Shown here: positions 22,278-34,008 of the stretch, piece after piece
Position numbering within the stretch: the first letter of the stretch is position 1
How the letters are laid out: each line of letters starts with the position of its first letter
From: Lithospermum erythrorhizon
Taxonomy: Eukaryota > Streptophyta > Magnoliopsida > Boraginales > Boraginaceae
Assembly (NCBI GenBank): GCA_019722365.1
Contig: JADFUC010000700.1
Span: 1 to 64,000, forward strand
Direction: 5' to 3'
Length of the DNA stretch: 64,000 nucleotides
Program-made: the position numbers and the translations under genes
The notes under the pieces: model-generated
Database searches by the model: none
Told to the model about the DNA's origin: nothing
What the model saw: only the letters and a program-made list of their open reading frames with translations

Positions 22278-24938
22278 CTATTCTTCCCCTTCTTCCCTTT
22301 CTCTGTGGACAGCACCAAACTTTTCAACTAATATGTCTACAACCAAAGGCACCAAATCATCACAAGGGACAGCTTTCTTGTAAACCTCTCCCAAATGTGA
22401 GTCGCTGCCGATTCTTCCTCCCAAGAAGACATCAGCCCCTTCAACAACTTTCCCATCTTTTCTTGTCATGCAACCCATGAATCCGATATCGGCTACTTGC
22501 ACCTGTGCACAGGTGTTAGGACACCCTGTCCAGTGCATCCTTACTGGTCGTGTTACAGAAACGAGCCTTTCAACTTCATGAGTGACCTTCAGCGCGCGGG
22601 CTTTGGTCTCAATGATGGCTTGTCCGCAGAACTGGTTGCCCGTACATGCCACTAATGTTTTCACCAGAATACTTGGCTCTGGTGAAAACCTGTCCTTGAG
22701 AAGTGGTTCTTTAAGTAATTCTTCAATCTTTGAATTCTCGATGTTTGGAATTATGATGTTTTGCTCTACAGTGAGACGGAGTTCTCCAGAACCATATTCT
22801 TCTGCCAGGCGAGCTAGCTCATCCATTTCGTCTGCTTGAAGACGACCTACTGGGATGTGAAGTCCAACAAAGCTGTAACCTTCTTGTTTCTGTGGGTGAA
22901 CACCAAGATAATCTCTTCTCTCCCATTGTTTCTGAACCAAGTCCTCAAAGGATGCCCTTTCCAGCTCTTGGCGAGGCATCCTCTTTACTACCTCTTCCCT
23001 GAATCCTTCTATTCCCTGCATTCAATGATCAAACAGCTTAAATCTTGACAAAAAGAACTGTAAAATTCATGTCGGTTACCAGTGGTCATAAGTTCAAGTC
23101 GCAAAAGTAGTATCTCCTGATGGAAAAGGGTCAAAAGACATACAACGGAGTATGAAATTGGTTCAAGTTTCCTCCAAACACTCCATAGAAAAGATTTCAT
23201 GCATCTTGCTGCCCTTATTGATCTCAGATCTTAAGTAAGCTTCTCATATGTCATATTGTATCAAACAAATTTACGGTAGACGTAAAAATATACTTACAAG
23301 TTCATCAATTAGCCACATCATTCTACATTTCTGTCTATTTCCTCTTGCACCAAGGTCTCTGAATGTTTCCAGAATTGCTTTGCATGATGAGACTACATCA
23401 TCCGAGGGTACCCAAGCATCAAGAGGAATGGCCTCAGCACACCGTTTGGCACTAAAGAACCCACCTACGAGCAAATTGAATCCAAAGCTTCCATTCTTTG
23501 TGGCAGGCATGTATGCCAGATCATTAATGTGGGGATGCTCATATAGATCATGAGACCCTATTACACACACATTCCACTTCCTTGGACTGCAAAAGAAGGC
23601 AACAAATAAGATGCTAGTCTCCACCATCTTAAAAATATTAAATGATACTCTGTAATAAATACCAAACTCATAAATTAATTTCCTTAACCACAAAATTATT
23701 ACTTTGTCATTAACTTACAGATTTGTGAATGCTGGATTTCCTTGTGAATTGGAAGTGATGAACTGAGAGAGCAAGTTATTGTATGGCCTTGTATCAACAA
23801 TTTCATGGGGATCAATTCCTGCAAGAGGATTCCCTACTGCATTTCTAACGTTGTCCATTCCACTCTGCACACTAGTCAATCCAACTTCATCAAGTCCCTT
23901 CAGAATTTCAGGTACATCCGGTAGAACAACTCCACGGATTTGCCAGTTTTGCCTAGTAGTTACATCTGCACAGCCATCTTTACCATATTTCCTTATAACA
24001 CTGGCAAGATACCGTGTTTGTGCGCTTGTTGTAATCCCATTTGGTAACTTCAACCTCATCATGAATCGACCATCTGTTTATAACAAAAATTAGGACCTCA
24101 CTTTTATTGAATATGTATACATGATGTACAATCATACAATGCACAAGACATGAAATGTGGATTAGAAGTTATGATGAGCACTGTACTCGATAACTAGAGG
24201 AATAGAGCTCATGGATAACGCTTTAATGTAAAATAGATTCTCCAACGGAAAATGATCATTTTCTCATTCCTATTGTAATCTACCTAGCGGTTGTTGTTAA
24301 AAAGGCAGGGGAAATTCTCAGACCTACCAAAAGAACTTAAATTAATATCATATTCTAAATTAAAGTAACTATCATTATTTAGATCATATAAAGAAAGATA
24401 TTCATACTTCACTTCACAAAGACATTAGATAATCATTTATGTTTTGCATACATAGATGTCATCCTTCTACAAATAAAGAAAGTAAAACTTCATGAAGTAA
24501 TAAAAAGAAACAAGTGGATATATCAAAATCTAGGTGAAAACATTGAACCAGTTAAGATTTTTACTTACAATGATGCTTTCTTCTATGGAAAAGTCCAAGC
24601 CACTTCAATCTAACATCTATATCATCTTTTGTAAGTTTAGATTTCTCAATCTCTTCAAAAGGCAATTTGGCTAGCTCCTCAATACCATTCTCCATGAAAA
24701 GTCCCATAGGCTCTTTCTCAATCTTGATCTTTTCTTGAGGATTTATACCTCCCCTGAATTTCTCCTTGAGTACAAAGTAGCCATCCTTTTCCTCCACTCT
24801 TGGCTCCAGCCTGTCTGATGATCCGGCAGGCGGTGGCAGTGCCACTGTTTGAGCTGGAGTTGCATGCAGCTGCAGTCTAGTAGTCCTATTGCCATTTGAC
24901 CATGATGGGTAGAAGAACTTAACTGAAAGTGATGTCAT
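22278..24938 (-). CDS. NIR: Ferredoxin-nitrite reductase, chloroplastic, 4 exons
   Basis: NiR reduces nitrite to ammonium with six electrons from ferredoxin in the plastid, the second step of nitrate assimilation. Exons (minus strand): 24938-24569, 24073-23719, 23586-23298, 23015-22278. All introns are GT-AG with strong GTAAGT-type donors and the phases join to 583 residues (spinach precursor 594). The first ~30 residues (MTSLSVKFFYPSWSNGNRTT...) form a plausible transit peptide. Then come RLEPRVEEKDGYFVLKEKFR, DVRLKWLGLFHRRKHH, the ferredoxin-like half with DGCADVTTRQNWQIRG, and the siroheme/4Fe-4S ligands Cys462, Cys468 (ACTGNQFC), Cys503 and Cys507 (TGCPNTC), which match the four Cys of the spinach enzyme. 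All catalytic parts look intact and I see no disruption. A TATA-like TTATTATAC lies on the minus strand near 25055. Confidence 0.97.
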
Positions 24939-25225
24939 GTTTGGAAACTATTCGTCGTGAATGTGATTGTCTGAAGAGCTCCGTTGAGTTGGTGGTTAGA
25001 GGTGGAGGAAATGGATGAAGGAAGAATACCATGTTGTGGATTTGGATGGTGGGTGTATAATAAGAGAGCTGTGTGTGATTCATCTTTTGATGACCTTTTG
25101 GCAATGCTAGAGGCCATTTTTCTGACTTTGGGACCAGGAAACGTACGTCTTCGTTTCTTTTCTTCAATTAGTGCTACGTGAAATTTGCGGCAGATAAAGA
25201 AAATTGTTCGCAAAATATCTTCCAT

Positions 25226-28200
25226 CTTTTTTTTTTTAATCTTTCATTTTGTTTAAAATTTACATACCATAAGATTGTTTTGATGTAACTAGCTAAAATA
25301 TTTACAAAATATGATATACAATATTTATAACCAAGAGTCGCAATCATTTATGACAATAATTTGTTTGGGGTGGGGGTTAGCACTAAGAAGTGTGGAGGTA
25401 ATGAGTCTACAAGATGAGGGAGTTCTCGACCACACCTAGTGATTTCCTGCTTCTCTCTCTAATCAGGCTTCTTCATTATTACTAGTAAGATATTAAAATA
25501 TTATTTCTTTGTATTTTATTTTAGTTGATAAATGCGTATTATTGATTTAACGAGCTCTTAAGTGATAAATTACTAATTCTCATTTTTAAGTGAAAATAAT
25601 AATAAATTAGCATAAATTTCTGTAATTTTTTTAAAAACTATGAAAATTTTGTATAACATCTTTATAGAGTTAAAATAATTTCATATATATTTCAGTGTAT
25701 GTTATTCGAGTTTTTGCTTATAAGATAATTTTAAAAATATATTATTAAAACTACTTGTAGTACATATCACATATTGAAATGCATGCACTCGTTATGTCAA
25801 TGTGTGACTCAACTTATTCATGTCAACATATGTAAGAAAGATTGTGTAGTAGGGTTGAATGTGACTTATACAAAAGAACATTTGATGTTTTAAGAATAAT
25901 GTGTCAAACATCTTCATGCAATTTAAAACAAATTATCTTCAATATCAATTAGTCTTGTAACATTTATGTACCACATATATTATTGATCAGTGTTCATTAT
26001 CCTAACTTATTTAATTCACTTAAAATTGGTAGTATATAACATAGTTTGTTTTTTTATATATATTAAGTGAATTAAATATAAGAAACTTATAAATAAAATT
26101 ATTTAATTTAGAATTTCGATTTAGATTTGTGAATGCATGATTACGGTACATATATAAATTGATTTCTATTAATAGTCCTATTATTAATATTATTATTAGA
26201 TAATTAGACAAGTATTGTATTTTATTACGATCATCATAGTAGTGAATAAGAATCGTCTCTTATAAAATAAAATCTAATTATATTAATATAAGAATGATTC
26301 ATTTACTCATGAATCTCTAGTTACTTTTCATAGAATTTCTAATTGATAAGTGAGTTTATTCTTAAATGAAAAGTATTTCATAATTTATTAATCTCTTAAT
26401 TTAATTTTAGTAACATAATATAAAATAATGTTTAAATATTAATACGCTATATATTTATAATCGACCTCCTTTGATGTATTTATATATTGACAACACAATT
26501 TTTAAGTGTTAGGATAGAATTAAAGATTAGGAGTCAATATGAGTAGAATAAATCACAGTATCGTCTCACAAATTCCAATATAATAAATACTAACTCTATT
26601 CTTAATCCTTAAGTAACTAATAATAAACGATTGAATTCTTTATCTAGACTACTCAACTAAATTGACTAAGAACTTAAATTAACTAAACTAACTAAATGCA
26701 AAAGTAGTGGGTTGTACTTAATATGTGAAGTATAGCCAGGACACACGATTTAAATGGATCCTCGGTTCAATTCATAGTAATTACTTATTAATTCACTTAA
26801 CAAAAGCGTTACTACACAATTGATATTACTTCTCAGTTAACATAAATTAAGTCCTAAGAACCTAACTATATCTATGATAGCTTAAAATAGGAGGCCTTAT
26901 TAACAACATACGCTTATAAAATTACTGCGGCATTACCTATATCTCTATGGTAAATGAAACATGTGTTACGATTATTAATTCTAAGTGACAACCTATTTCT
27001 AGCAATTAATCACTTATATAAGCAATTTAATATTGATATCGCTGATATTAAACTATAACTTCATGATAATCCAAATTATGAAGCGTGATCAAATTAACTC
27101 CAAGAAAATCCGTCATCCGATCAGTTACATCATAGTCATGACTAATAATAAATTAGTTCATAATAACGAGCAAAAATAAATACATGAAATTAATGAAAAT
27201 CATCCTAAGTAATAAAAATAGACTTGAAATAGATATTATTCAAACCAAACTGATCCTAATCTTAAGGACCATACATAGCAAATGAAGTAAGGACAAAAGA
27301 TTGTCTTCTTTGTTGTTGCTTCTCACATGCACTCCCCTTTTGACTCTTCAATAGTGAATAATTCTCCTTTTCTCTTTTTCCATCACCTTTTTGTATTTGA
27401 TAATTCCATAACCTAATCTTGATAGGCGGACATCTTCCTTTTGGGTCATGGCTCACTTAAACTTTCATGGACTGCTCAACATCTTCAATTAAATGTCCAA
27501 TTACTTCACTTTAATAGATAATTACCTAGAAATCGAATAAGATGAAAACAAGTACAAATTATATCTCATTAAATTAAAAATAACATCAATTAATATTCAA
27601 TTAGGTCCTCAAAATATGATATAATAAACACTGATCATATATATCCACTAACATAACTATTAACAAATAAGACATTAAAGTTAAAATTATGTACTCATTG
27701 AGATCATTTAAAGCTTTTTTGAAATAGTGTTGCAAAAACAAGACAATTTTTTATAAATTTTGCCAGTATGATTACAAACTTGTTCATATACATTAATAAG
27801 TGTAAGACGAATTACATAAGATGTAAACAAAATAAACAAATAAAATAACGGAATTCATTGAAGATGAGCAATATATAGTACGTAACAATTTTTTTTGATT
27901 ATTTTGTATTATGTAAAGTTTGAAATCAAAGACATTTTCATGTTTCATGATGAACACGTTTCTTGTCATTTTTACTCTCGAATCCAATCTTTTCAATAGT
28001 TTTGATGGAAGAAGACTTGCAGAGTAGGTATATCAGTTCAGAAACCAGAACTTTCAACTTTAATACCTCAAATATAGATGCGTCACAGTGCAGCAAAAAA
28101 AATATAGAAATCTTTCCACCATGATCATTTTGCTAGTTGGAAGAAATGATTTTGAAAATAGTTCCATGTTTGAAGTGCTTGTGGGCGGAGTCCCATTAAA

Positions 28201-28495
28201 CCTGCATGTCTAGGCGAATCTTACAACCTATAAGATTTATCATAGTGAAATAATAATAAATTCAATTTACTTTTGGGGTCTATCTTCACTGAAATGATTT
28301 GCTTGACTTCGATTTATAGAGATTAAATCTTGTTCAAAGATTGAGACATTAGCTTTTTGCAATGGTGAAATAGAAAAAGATACAGTGAAAGATACATAAA
28401 CGAAAATAACTGTTGTTTTTGGGTATGGTGTAGAATAGGGTAACTAATTCCTGCAAGGAAAAAAGAAATAATAATATTAAAATCTTTATCCCTAG
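25226..28495. other. Intergenic AT-rich DNA, no gene recognised
   Basis: Very AT-rich. About 26500-27480 has a different texture (mixed composition, phrases such as GTAGTGGGTTGTACTTAATATG and GCCAGGACACACG) and resembles a dispersed repeat I cannot assign. Short frames at 27262-27456, 27793-27996 and 28323-28526 have no recognisable product. Confidence 0.45.
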
Positions 28496-28497
28496 CT

Positions 28498-29100
28498 CTA
28501 AGGTGTGGAAATAGTGAAAGTTTCATAACCTCAAATCAATTTAATGACTTATAATTATAATGAATTAAAATACATAAATATAATTTTTTTCCTTTGTGTA
28601 ACTCCCAAGTTATGGAAATAATGAGATTCACATAACTTTCGATCAAATTAATGAGTTATAATTATCATAAATAAAATGTATTAATATAATTATTTATTTT
28701 AGTTATATAATTAACATTGTAATAACTTTTCTATAATGATCATGAACTAAAATACATAAATATAATTTTATCCTTTGTGTAACTCCCAAGTTGTGGAAAT
28801 AATGAGATTCACATAACTTCCAATTAAATTAATAAGTTATAATTATCATAAATAAAATATATTAATATAATTATTTATTTTAGTTATATAATTATCATTA
28901 TGTCTTTTCTATAATAATCGGGACTAAAATACATAAATATAATTTTATCCTTTGTGTGACTCCCAAGTTGTGGAAATAATGAGATTTACATAACTTCCAA
29001 TCAAATTAATGAGTTATAATGATCATAAATAAAATATATTGATATAATTATTTAATTTAGTTATATAATTATCATTATCATTGTAATAACTTTTCTTGTA
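28498..29100. repeat. Tandem satellite, ~180-bp unit, three full copies plus part
   Basis: The marker CCTTTGTGTAACTCCCAAG recurs at 28591, 28772 and 28949 (spacings 181 and 177). Each copy has the same order: TGGAAATAATGAGATT.ACATAA, CAA.TAAATTAATGAGTTATAAT, TATTTATTTTAGTTATATAA, then GACTAAAATACATAAATATA. A more diverged partial unit precedes them from about 28498 (GGTGTGGAAATAGTGAAAG). It is a short local array with no coding potential. Confidence 0.8.
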
Positions 29101-31167
29101 ATTAAATTAATTTGTAAGGGATATTTAGGTCTTCACAAAAAATGGAAGAAACACATTACAACATTCACATTTTTGTTGTACTAGTAAATTCGTAGGTGCG
29201 TTGCACGTGGAACACATATGACGAGAAACAATAATCATTTATCAATTATGAAGTACTATCATCTTAATGTATGCTAATTGTTAAGAAATATAGAAAAATT
29301 AAGTGATAATTTAAATGTGATTTTTCAATTACTTATATGTTGGATAACTATGATTTAATTCTAATATGATGAAATAAATCAAAATAGACGTTTCTATATT
29401 ATTATTATTATTTTACAAATAACATGATTAGAGATATACAAGAAAGCGTATTTATCTTACATATTCGAACATATAAGAATATTCAAGAAATCATTTTACA
29501 TATTCTTTTTGATAATGACATATTTAGTTTACTCAAACAATATTTAGTATCACATTATCTCAATTCATCTTTATCTAAATAGTAAGTATTATAAGATAGA
29601 TAAATGAGTCAACTAAACTTAAGTATATTTTCATAAATATAACTTAATTTATTTCTTTTAGTACAATAATAGAAGAGTCGAAGTAGCTAGAGTTGAAGTT
29701 CATATTTAAAATATTAATCATCATATTTCCACTACATCATTACCATTATAAAGAAGAGTTAGCATACTTATTAGATGTATACAAAAATTTAGTGAGTTGG
29801 GTTATCTTTTTTACCTTTATGTAACTTCTTTAAAAAAAATTATAATCAGGTTCAAGCTTCAAACTTCATGCAAGTACATATTTTTTATGTTTTGTTATGA
29901 ATTTACCTTCTTATTTTGTACATGAGTGTTTTTCTTCTTGGTCTATAGTTTGAGAATGATGGTTCAAAAGTGTAATGGTAGATTTAATAACTTTTAAAAA
30001 ATACAATTTCTCTATCCATTTGTTTTTATAATGATAGTTTAATACAATTTCTCTATCCATTTATTTACGTAATCAATTTATTATAATAATTTAATACAAT
30101 GATGTGGTTGTAGTTTTAAATTAAATTTTAAACATATAATAATCATAATATAAAATAATAATAAAATATAAATAATTAAAATTTTAAACATATAATAATA
30201 ATCATAATAATAAAATATAAATAATTAACTCTAATAGAAATAGTAAATATAGTCAAAACAAAAATGAAAGAAACACATATTTTACCTATGCTTATTGTTA
30301 TTATTATTATTATTATTATCAATATAAATAGTTGGTTTTTAATTCATGACAATGGTCCTTAAAGTAGATGATATGAATAGATGGTGAAAGAATGTCAAAA
30401 GTTACGGATTAGTAGCTCAATTTTGTCTATTTTGTAGTTTAGATGGAGCAGATGAAAGATTTTGAAGAGTTTTCGATTTGGCATGTGAAGTTATTTAATT
30501 TGTTAAGTTTTATTCGCAAGTTGTTTAGGGATCTTTCATTTATTCATGTAATTCTTTCATTTTATTCTATAAAGAACGTTTTTTCAAGCTAAACAGAGTC
30601 ATCAAAATTAAAGTTAAATAATCATTGAGATCATTTTAATAGTTTTTTTAATTTTAAAACATATATGATATGATAATAACATTAATCATACATTAGTTAG
30701 CATAAAATAGTGCATAAAATATAAGCAAAAATAAAATACATTATAATTGGTAAATTTGAAAATGAAAAATATACGTACGAAGATTCTTACTAATTGTTTG
30801 GAGAATCAATTACAAGAGAAAAAAAGTTTAGGAACTGATTTTATCCTTAAAAAAAATATAATCTACTAAAATAAAAAACAACTAATAAATACATAATAAA
30901 TGTTTTTCAAAAATCATAAAACTAATATATATTCATTAGGATGTACAAGTCAAATTGCACAAGATTTATGTAAAATATAAAACAATAATTGAATATATTA
31001 AGAAGAAATGTAAGTACTTATCAAGATTCTTATCAATTATATTTGAAATTGTGTACAACTAGCTTCTTGTTTATTCCTCCTAAAATAAAATAAACTCAAT
31101 CTATCAAAGTAAAAATAATTAAAATTTATTTTGTACCGTGTAAAATAAAATATATTGAAAAGAATAA
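29101..31167. other. AT-rich intergenic DNA
   Basis: Microsatellite-like ATT/ATA runs (for example (TTA)n near 30295-30318) and no gene. A phrase near 29186-29215 (TAGTAAATTCGTAGGTGCGTTGCACG) resembles sequence seen at ends of some plant repeats, but I cannot prove an element. Confidence 0.45.
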
Positions 31168-31169
31168 TA

Positions 31170-31413
31170 CTCCATCCATCTAATTTAACGTCAGTATAGC
31201 AAAATCTCTCATTGCCCTTTTAATTGATCATATAGAATTCAATGCAACTTTATTTTGATCTTTCCACTTTTTATTCCTTAATAAAGTACTTTATTTTCAT
31301 GATTAATTAAAGTATTTTTGATAAAGTACCTTTTTAGGATATATGTAATATTAATTAAGCTCTTAATAAAGTACTTTTTACCTCCATGATCAAGTAAATT
31401 GGGACGGAGGGAG
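31170..31413. mobile_element. Stowaway MITE (~244 bp) with TA target duplication
   Basis: The left end CTCCATCCATCTAATTT and the right end AAATTGGGACGGAGGGAG are inverted terminal repeats of the plant Stowaway type (CTCCCTCCGTCCC), flanked on both sides by TA (31168-31169 and 31414-31415). The interior is AT-rich and non-coding. Stowaway elements are moved in trans by Tc1/mariner transposases. Confidence 0.8.
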
Positions 31414-32799
31414 TATATAAGTACTTACCAAGATTCTTGTCAATTGTCTTGTAGATTGTGTTCAAGAGTGATGAAGCTTAAGAGTTTATTGCATCATAAA
31501 TAAAGTAAATTCAATCTATCAAAATAAAAAATATTTGAGAATTGTTTGTGTCAAAGGAATGTAAATAGTCCTAATTAAATTCTATGAATAATTTTTTAAT
31601 TTTCCTTAAATAATAAAGTAACCTAGACTTTCATTTACTTTGAACTTAATGAGTTTAATTTTTCATTAAATACTTATGTGACATAAAACTTTCATATACA
31701 TCTTTGTGATATTTTTTATATTATTGAATTAAAAAAATATACCTCATAAGAAAATAAACTAATATATTATTATATTTCACTTATTATTTTTCTTTTTTTA
31801 TTTTTCCATAAATATAGGTAGGTAATATATTTCACTAAAAAAATACTCGAAATTACCTTTAATTTTGTTGTATCACTTAGAGTATATTAGTTCCTAAAAG
31901 TGTTGATTTGATAACTCATATTTTATTTTAATTTTTAAATATTATTACTGCAATATACAACTTTCTTTTAGTTGTGATCAATTAAGTAGTATCTTTCGTT
32001 ATAAAAAATATTAAAATTTTCTCTAACTATATAAGAGTAGACATATAAATGAAATTTAATAACCTTACAAATTCTCAAAGCCAAACATAAATATGGTTGC
32101 CAATAAATCTTTTTAATCAAATTAATATTTTAAACAAATTTAGTTATAAAAATATGCAATCACGTTGAACGAAACCAAAGCTATTTAGGTATTCAAAAAA
32201 AATAAAAAGAAATGGCTTTCTTTGTCTGCACATTAAAAATTATTATAATATAATATAAGTTATAGATATAAATTATTGGTTAAAGAATCCATTTAAAATG
32301 ATATAATATAACATTAAGAGTCATGTAACATCAAGATATAGCAAGAGATATTTTATATCTAGTGATAGCTCATAAGAGATATTATATTAGACTTCATATT
32401 TATTTTATTTTTCTTAGATATATTCACGTCCTTATATTTCACTATAAAAAATACTTAAATTGCCTCTAATAATGTTATTTCACTCAAATCATATTAGTTC
32501 CTAAAATTATTTATTTAACAACTCGTATATTAATTTTTAAATATTGTTATTATTCTTACAATGTATAACTTTCTTTTAGCTATGAGACAATAAGTCATGT
32601 TTCATCATAAATATATTGAAATTTTTTTTAACAATGTAAGAGGGGACATATAAATGATATTTAATATTATTACAAATTAGAAGATCGAAAAATAAATCTT
32701 TACCCAATCAAATTTTAATTATATAAATATGTAATCATTGAATGAAACAAACGATGTTTAAGTATTCAAAAACCTAAAAATAAATGTCTTCCTTTTCTA
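31414..32799. other. AT-rich intergenic DNA
   Basis: Contains a loose ~590-base direct repetition of themes: the stretches near 31860-32060 and 32450-32660 share TTCACTATAAAAAAT-like, CAATATACAACTTTCTTTTAG-like and ACATATAAATGA-like phrases in the same order. This suggests an old duplication of non-coding DNA. No gene seen. Confidence 0.4.
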
Positions 32800-32960
32800 C
32801 ACAAAAATGATTATGAGAGTCGAACCCACCTTTTACTTGCAGCGAGGTTCTTTGGTACTTAGCACTCTAATTCTTTAGTTGAGCTATTCCCCGAGGCACA
32901 TCCAGCGATGAACTCCTCCAAGATATCTAGGACAAGGACCTTGAAGGGATGTTAGTATGA
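32800..32960 (-). mobile_element. tRNA-derived SINE-like relic
   Basis: On the minus strand an A-box-like TAGCTCAACTAA (32875-32886) is followed by a B box GGTTCGACTC (32817-32826), the internal pol III promoter layout of tRNA-derived SINEs. The A-B distance (about 50 nt) is longer than in a tRNA gene and the intervening sequence does not fold as an anticodon arm. Element borders are not certain. Confidence 0.45.
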
Positions 32961-34008
32961 CGTTTCACACTTTTATTAAAAATAATTATAATATAAAATA
33001 AGTTATGGATATAAATTATGGATTGAGGAATTCATTAAAAATGATTTAATGAATATTAAGAGTGATGTAAAACATCAAATGTAACTTCTTCAAAAGATAT
33101 TTTATGTTTAGTGAGTTTAGCTCTCATTGTTATTTAATTATTGAAATTTAATAATCATTAGATGTGTTATAATTAATTGCATTTGAGAGGATCAATTTAG
33201 GCATTACAAAAGTTTCTTCCAATTATATTATCACACTTTTATAAGGTATATAGATAGATTTGGACAACGGTATATACTATTGCTCTTACGGTATATATAA
33301 CGACTAATATTTGTTCCAATTAAATTACGAAATCATTGAAAGTTAATAACTTGATCCTAATATACCTGGCAAGTATGATCAAGTAAATGAGAAAATATAT
33401 GAATGTTAAATGAAGTTGCACTGTTTTTTTTTTTTTTTTGATACTTTTGATATTTAACGATGATATTATTTTAAATATAACTTATAAGAATATTACAAAT
33501 CTGAAACTCAAATTGAAAGTCTTGAATGGATGATACTTAACTGATGTTATTATTTCAAATACAATTTATAAAATATTACAAATCGATGCTCGAATTGAAA
33601 ATGCTTGAATGGATATTCTTGAGGGCTTGATATGTGTGAAGTGCAATGGCCTTTAAGAAGGGCAAGGGCAAAACCGACTCTTGTAGCCGCCTCACATGCA
33701 CCCTATAATTCAACACATGAGGCTCATAGGTTTATTGTCTCTTCTGATTTCTTTTTATGTCACTTAAAAAATCAAATCATATAAATGATTTAATTTGTCA
33801 AAAATATTTATGAATTAATTGAAAAATGAATTGACTATTTCTCAACCCTTAAAAAAACAGGTATAATATGTACAAGATATATAATGAAAATGAGAACTCT
33901 GATCTATCAAGACAAAGGTAAAATTTTGGTTACAATGAGTGCAGAGAGCACAAAAAACTACAACCAACCGAGCCTCTGCTTGCAGAACATCAAGAGAATC
34001 TGCATTTA
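32961..34008. other. AT-rich spacer containing the FUT11 3' flank
   Basis: No gene seen. Around 33450-33620 a short phrase is duplicated (ATTATTT.AAATA.AA.TTATAA..ATATTACAAATC and TTGAAA.T.CTTGAATGGAT.ATACTT at two points about 85-100 bases apart). The stretch next to 34009 should hold the FUT11 3' UTR. Confidence 0.4.

Noticed and set aside
24935..25225. Overlapping open frames upstream of NiR on both strands
   Set aside because: They fall in the NiR leader and promoter, lack any recognisable domain, and do not join in frame to the NiR start.
26500..27480. Mixed-composition stretch that looked like a transposon
   Set aside because: No terminal repeats, coding motif or internal structure could be identified.
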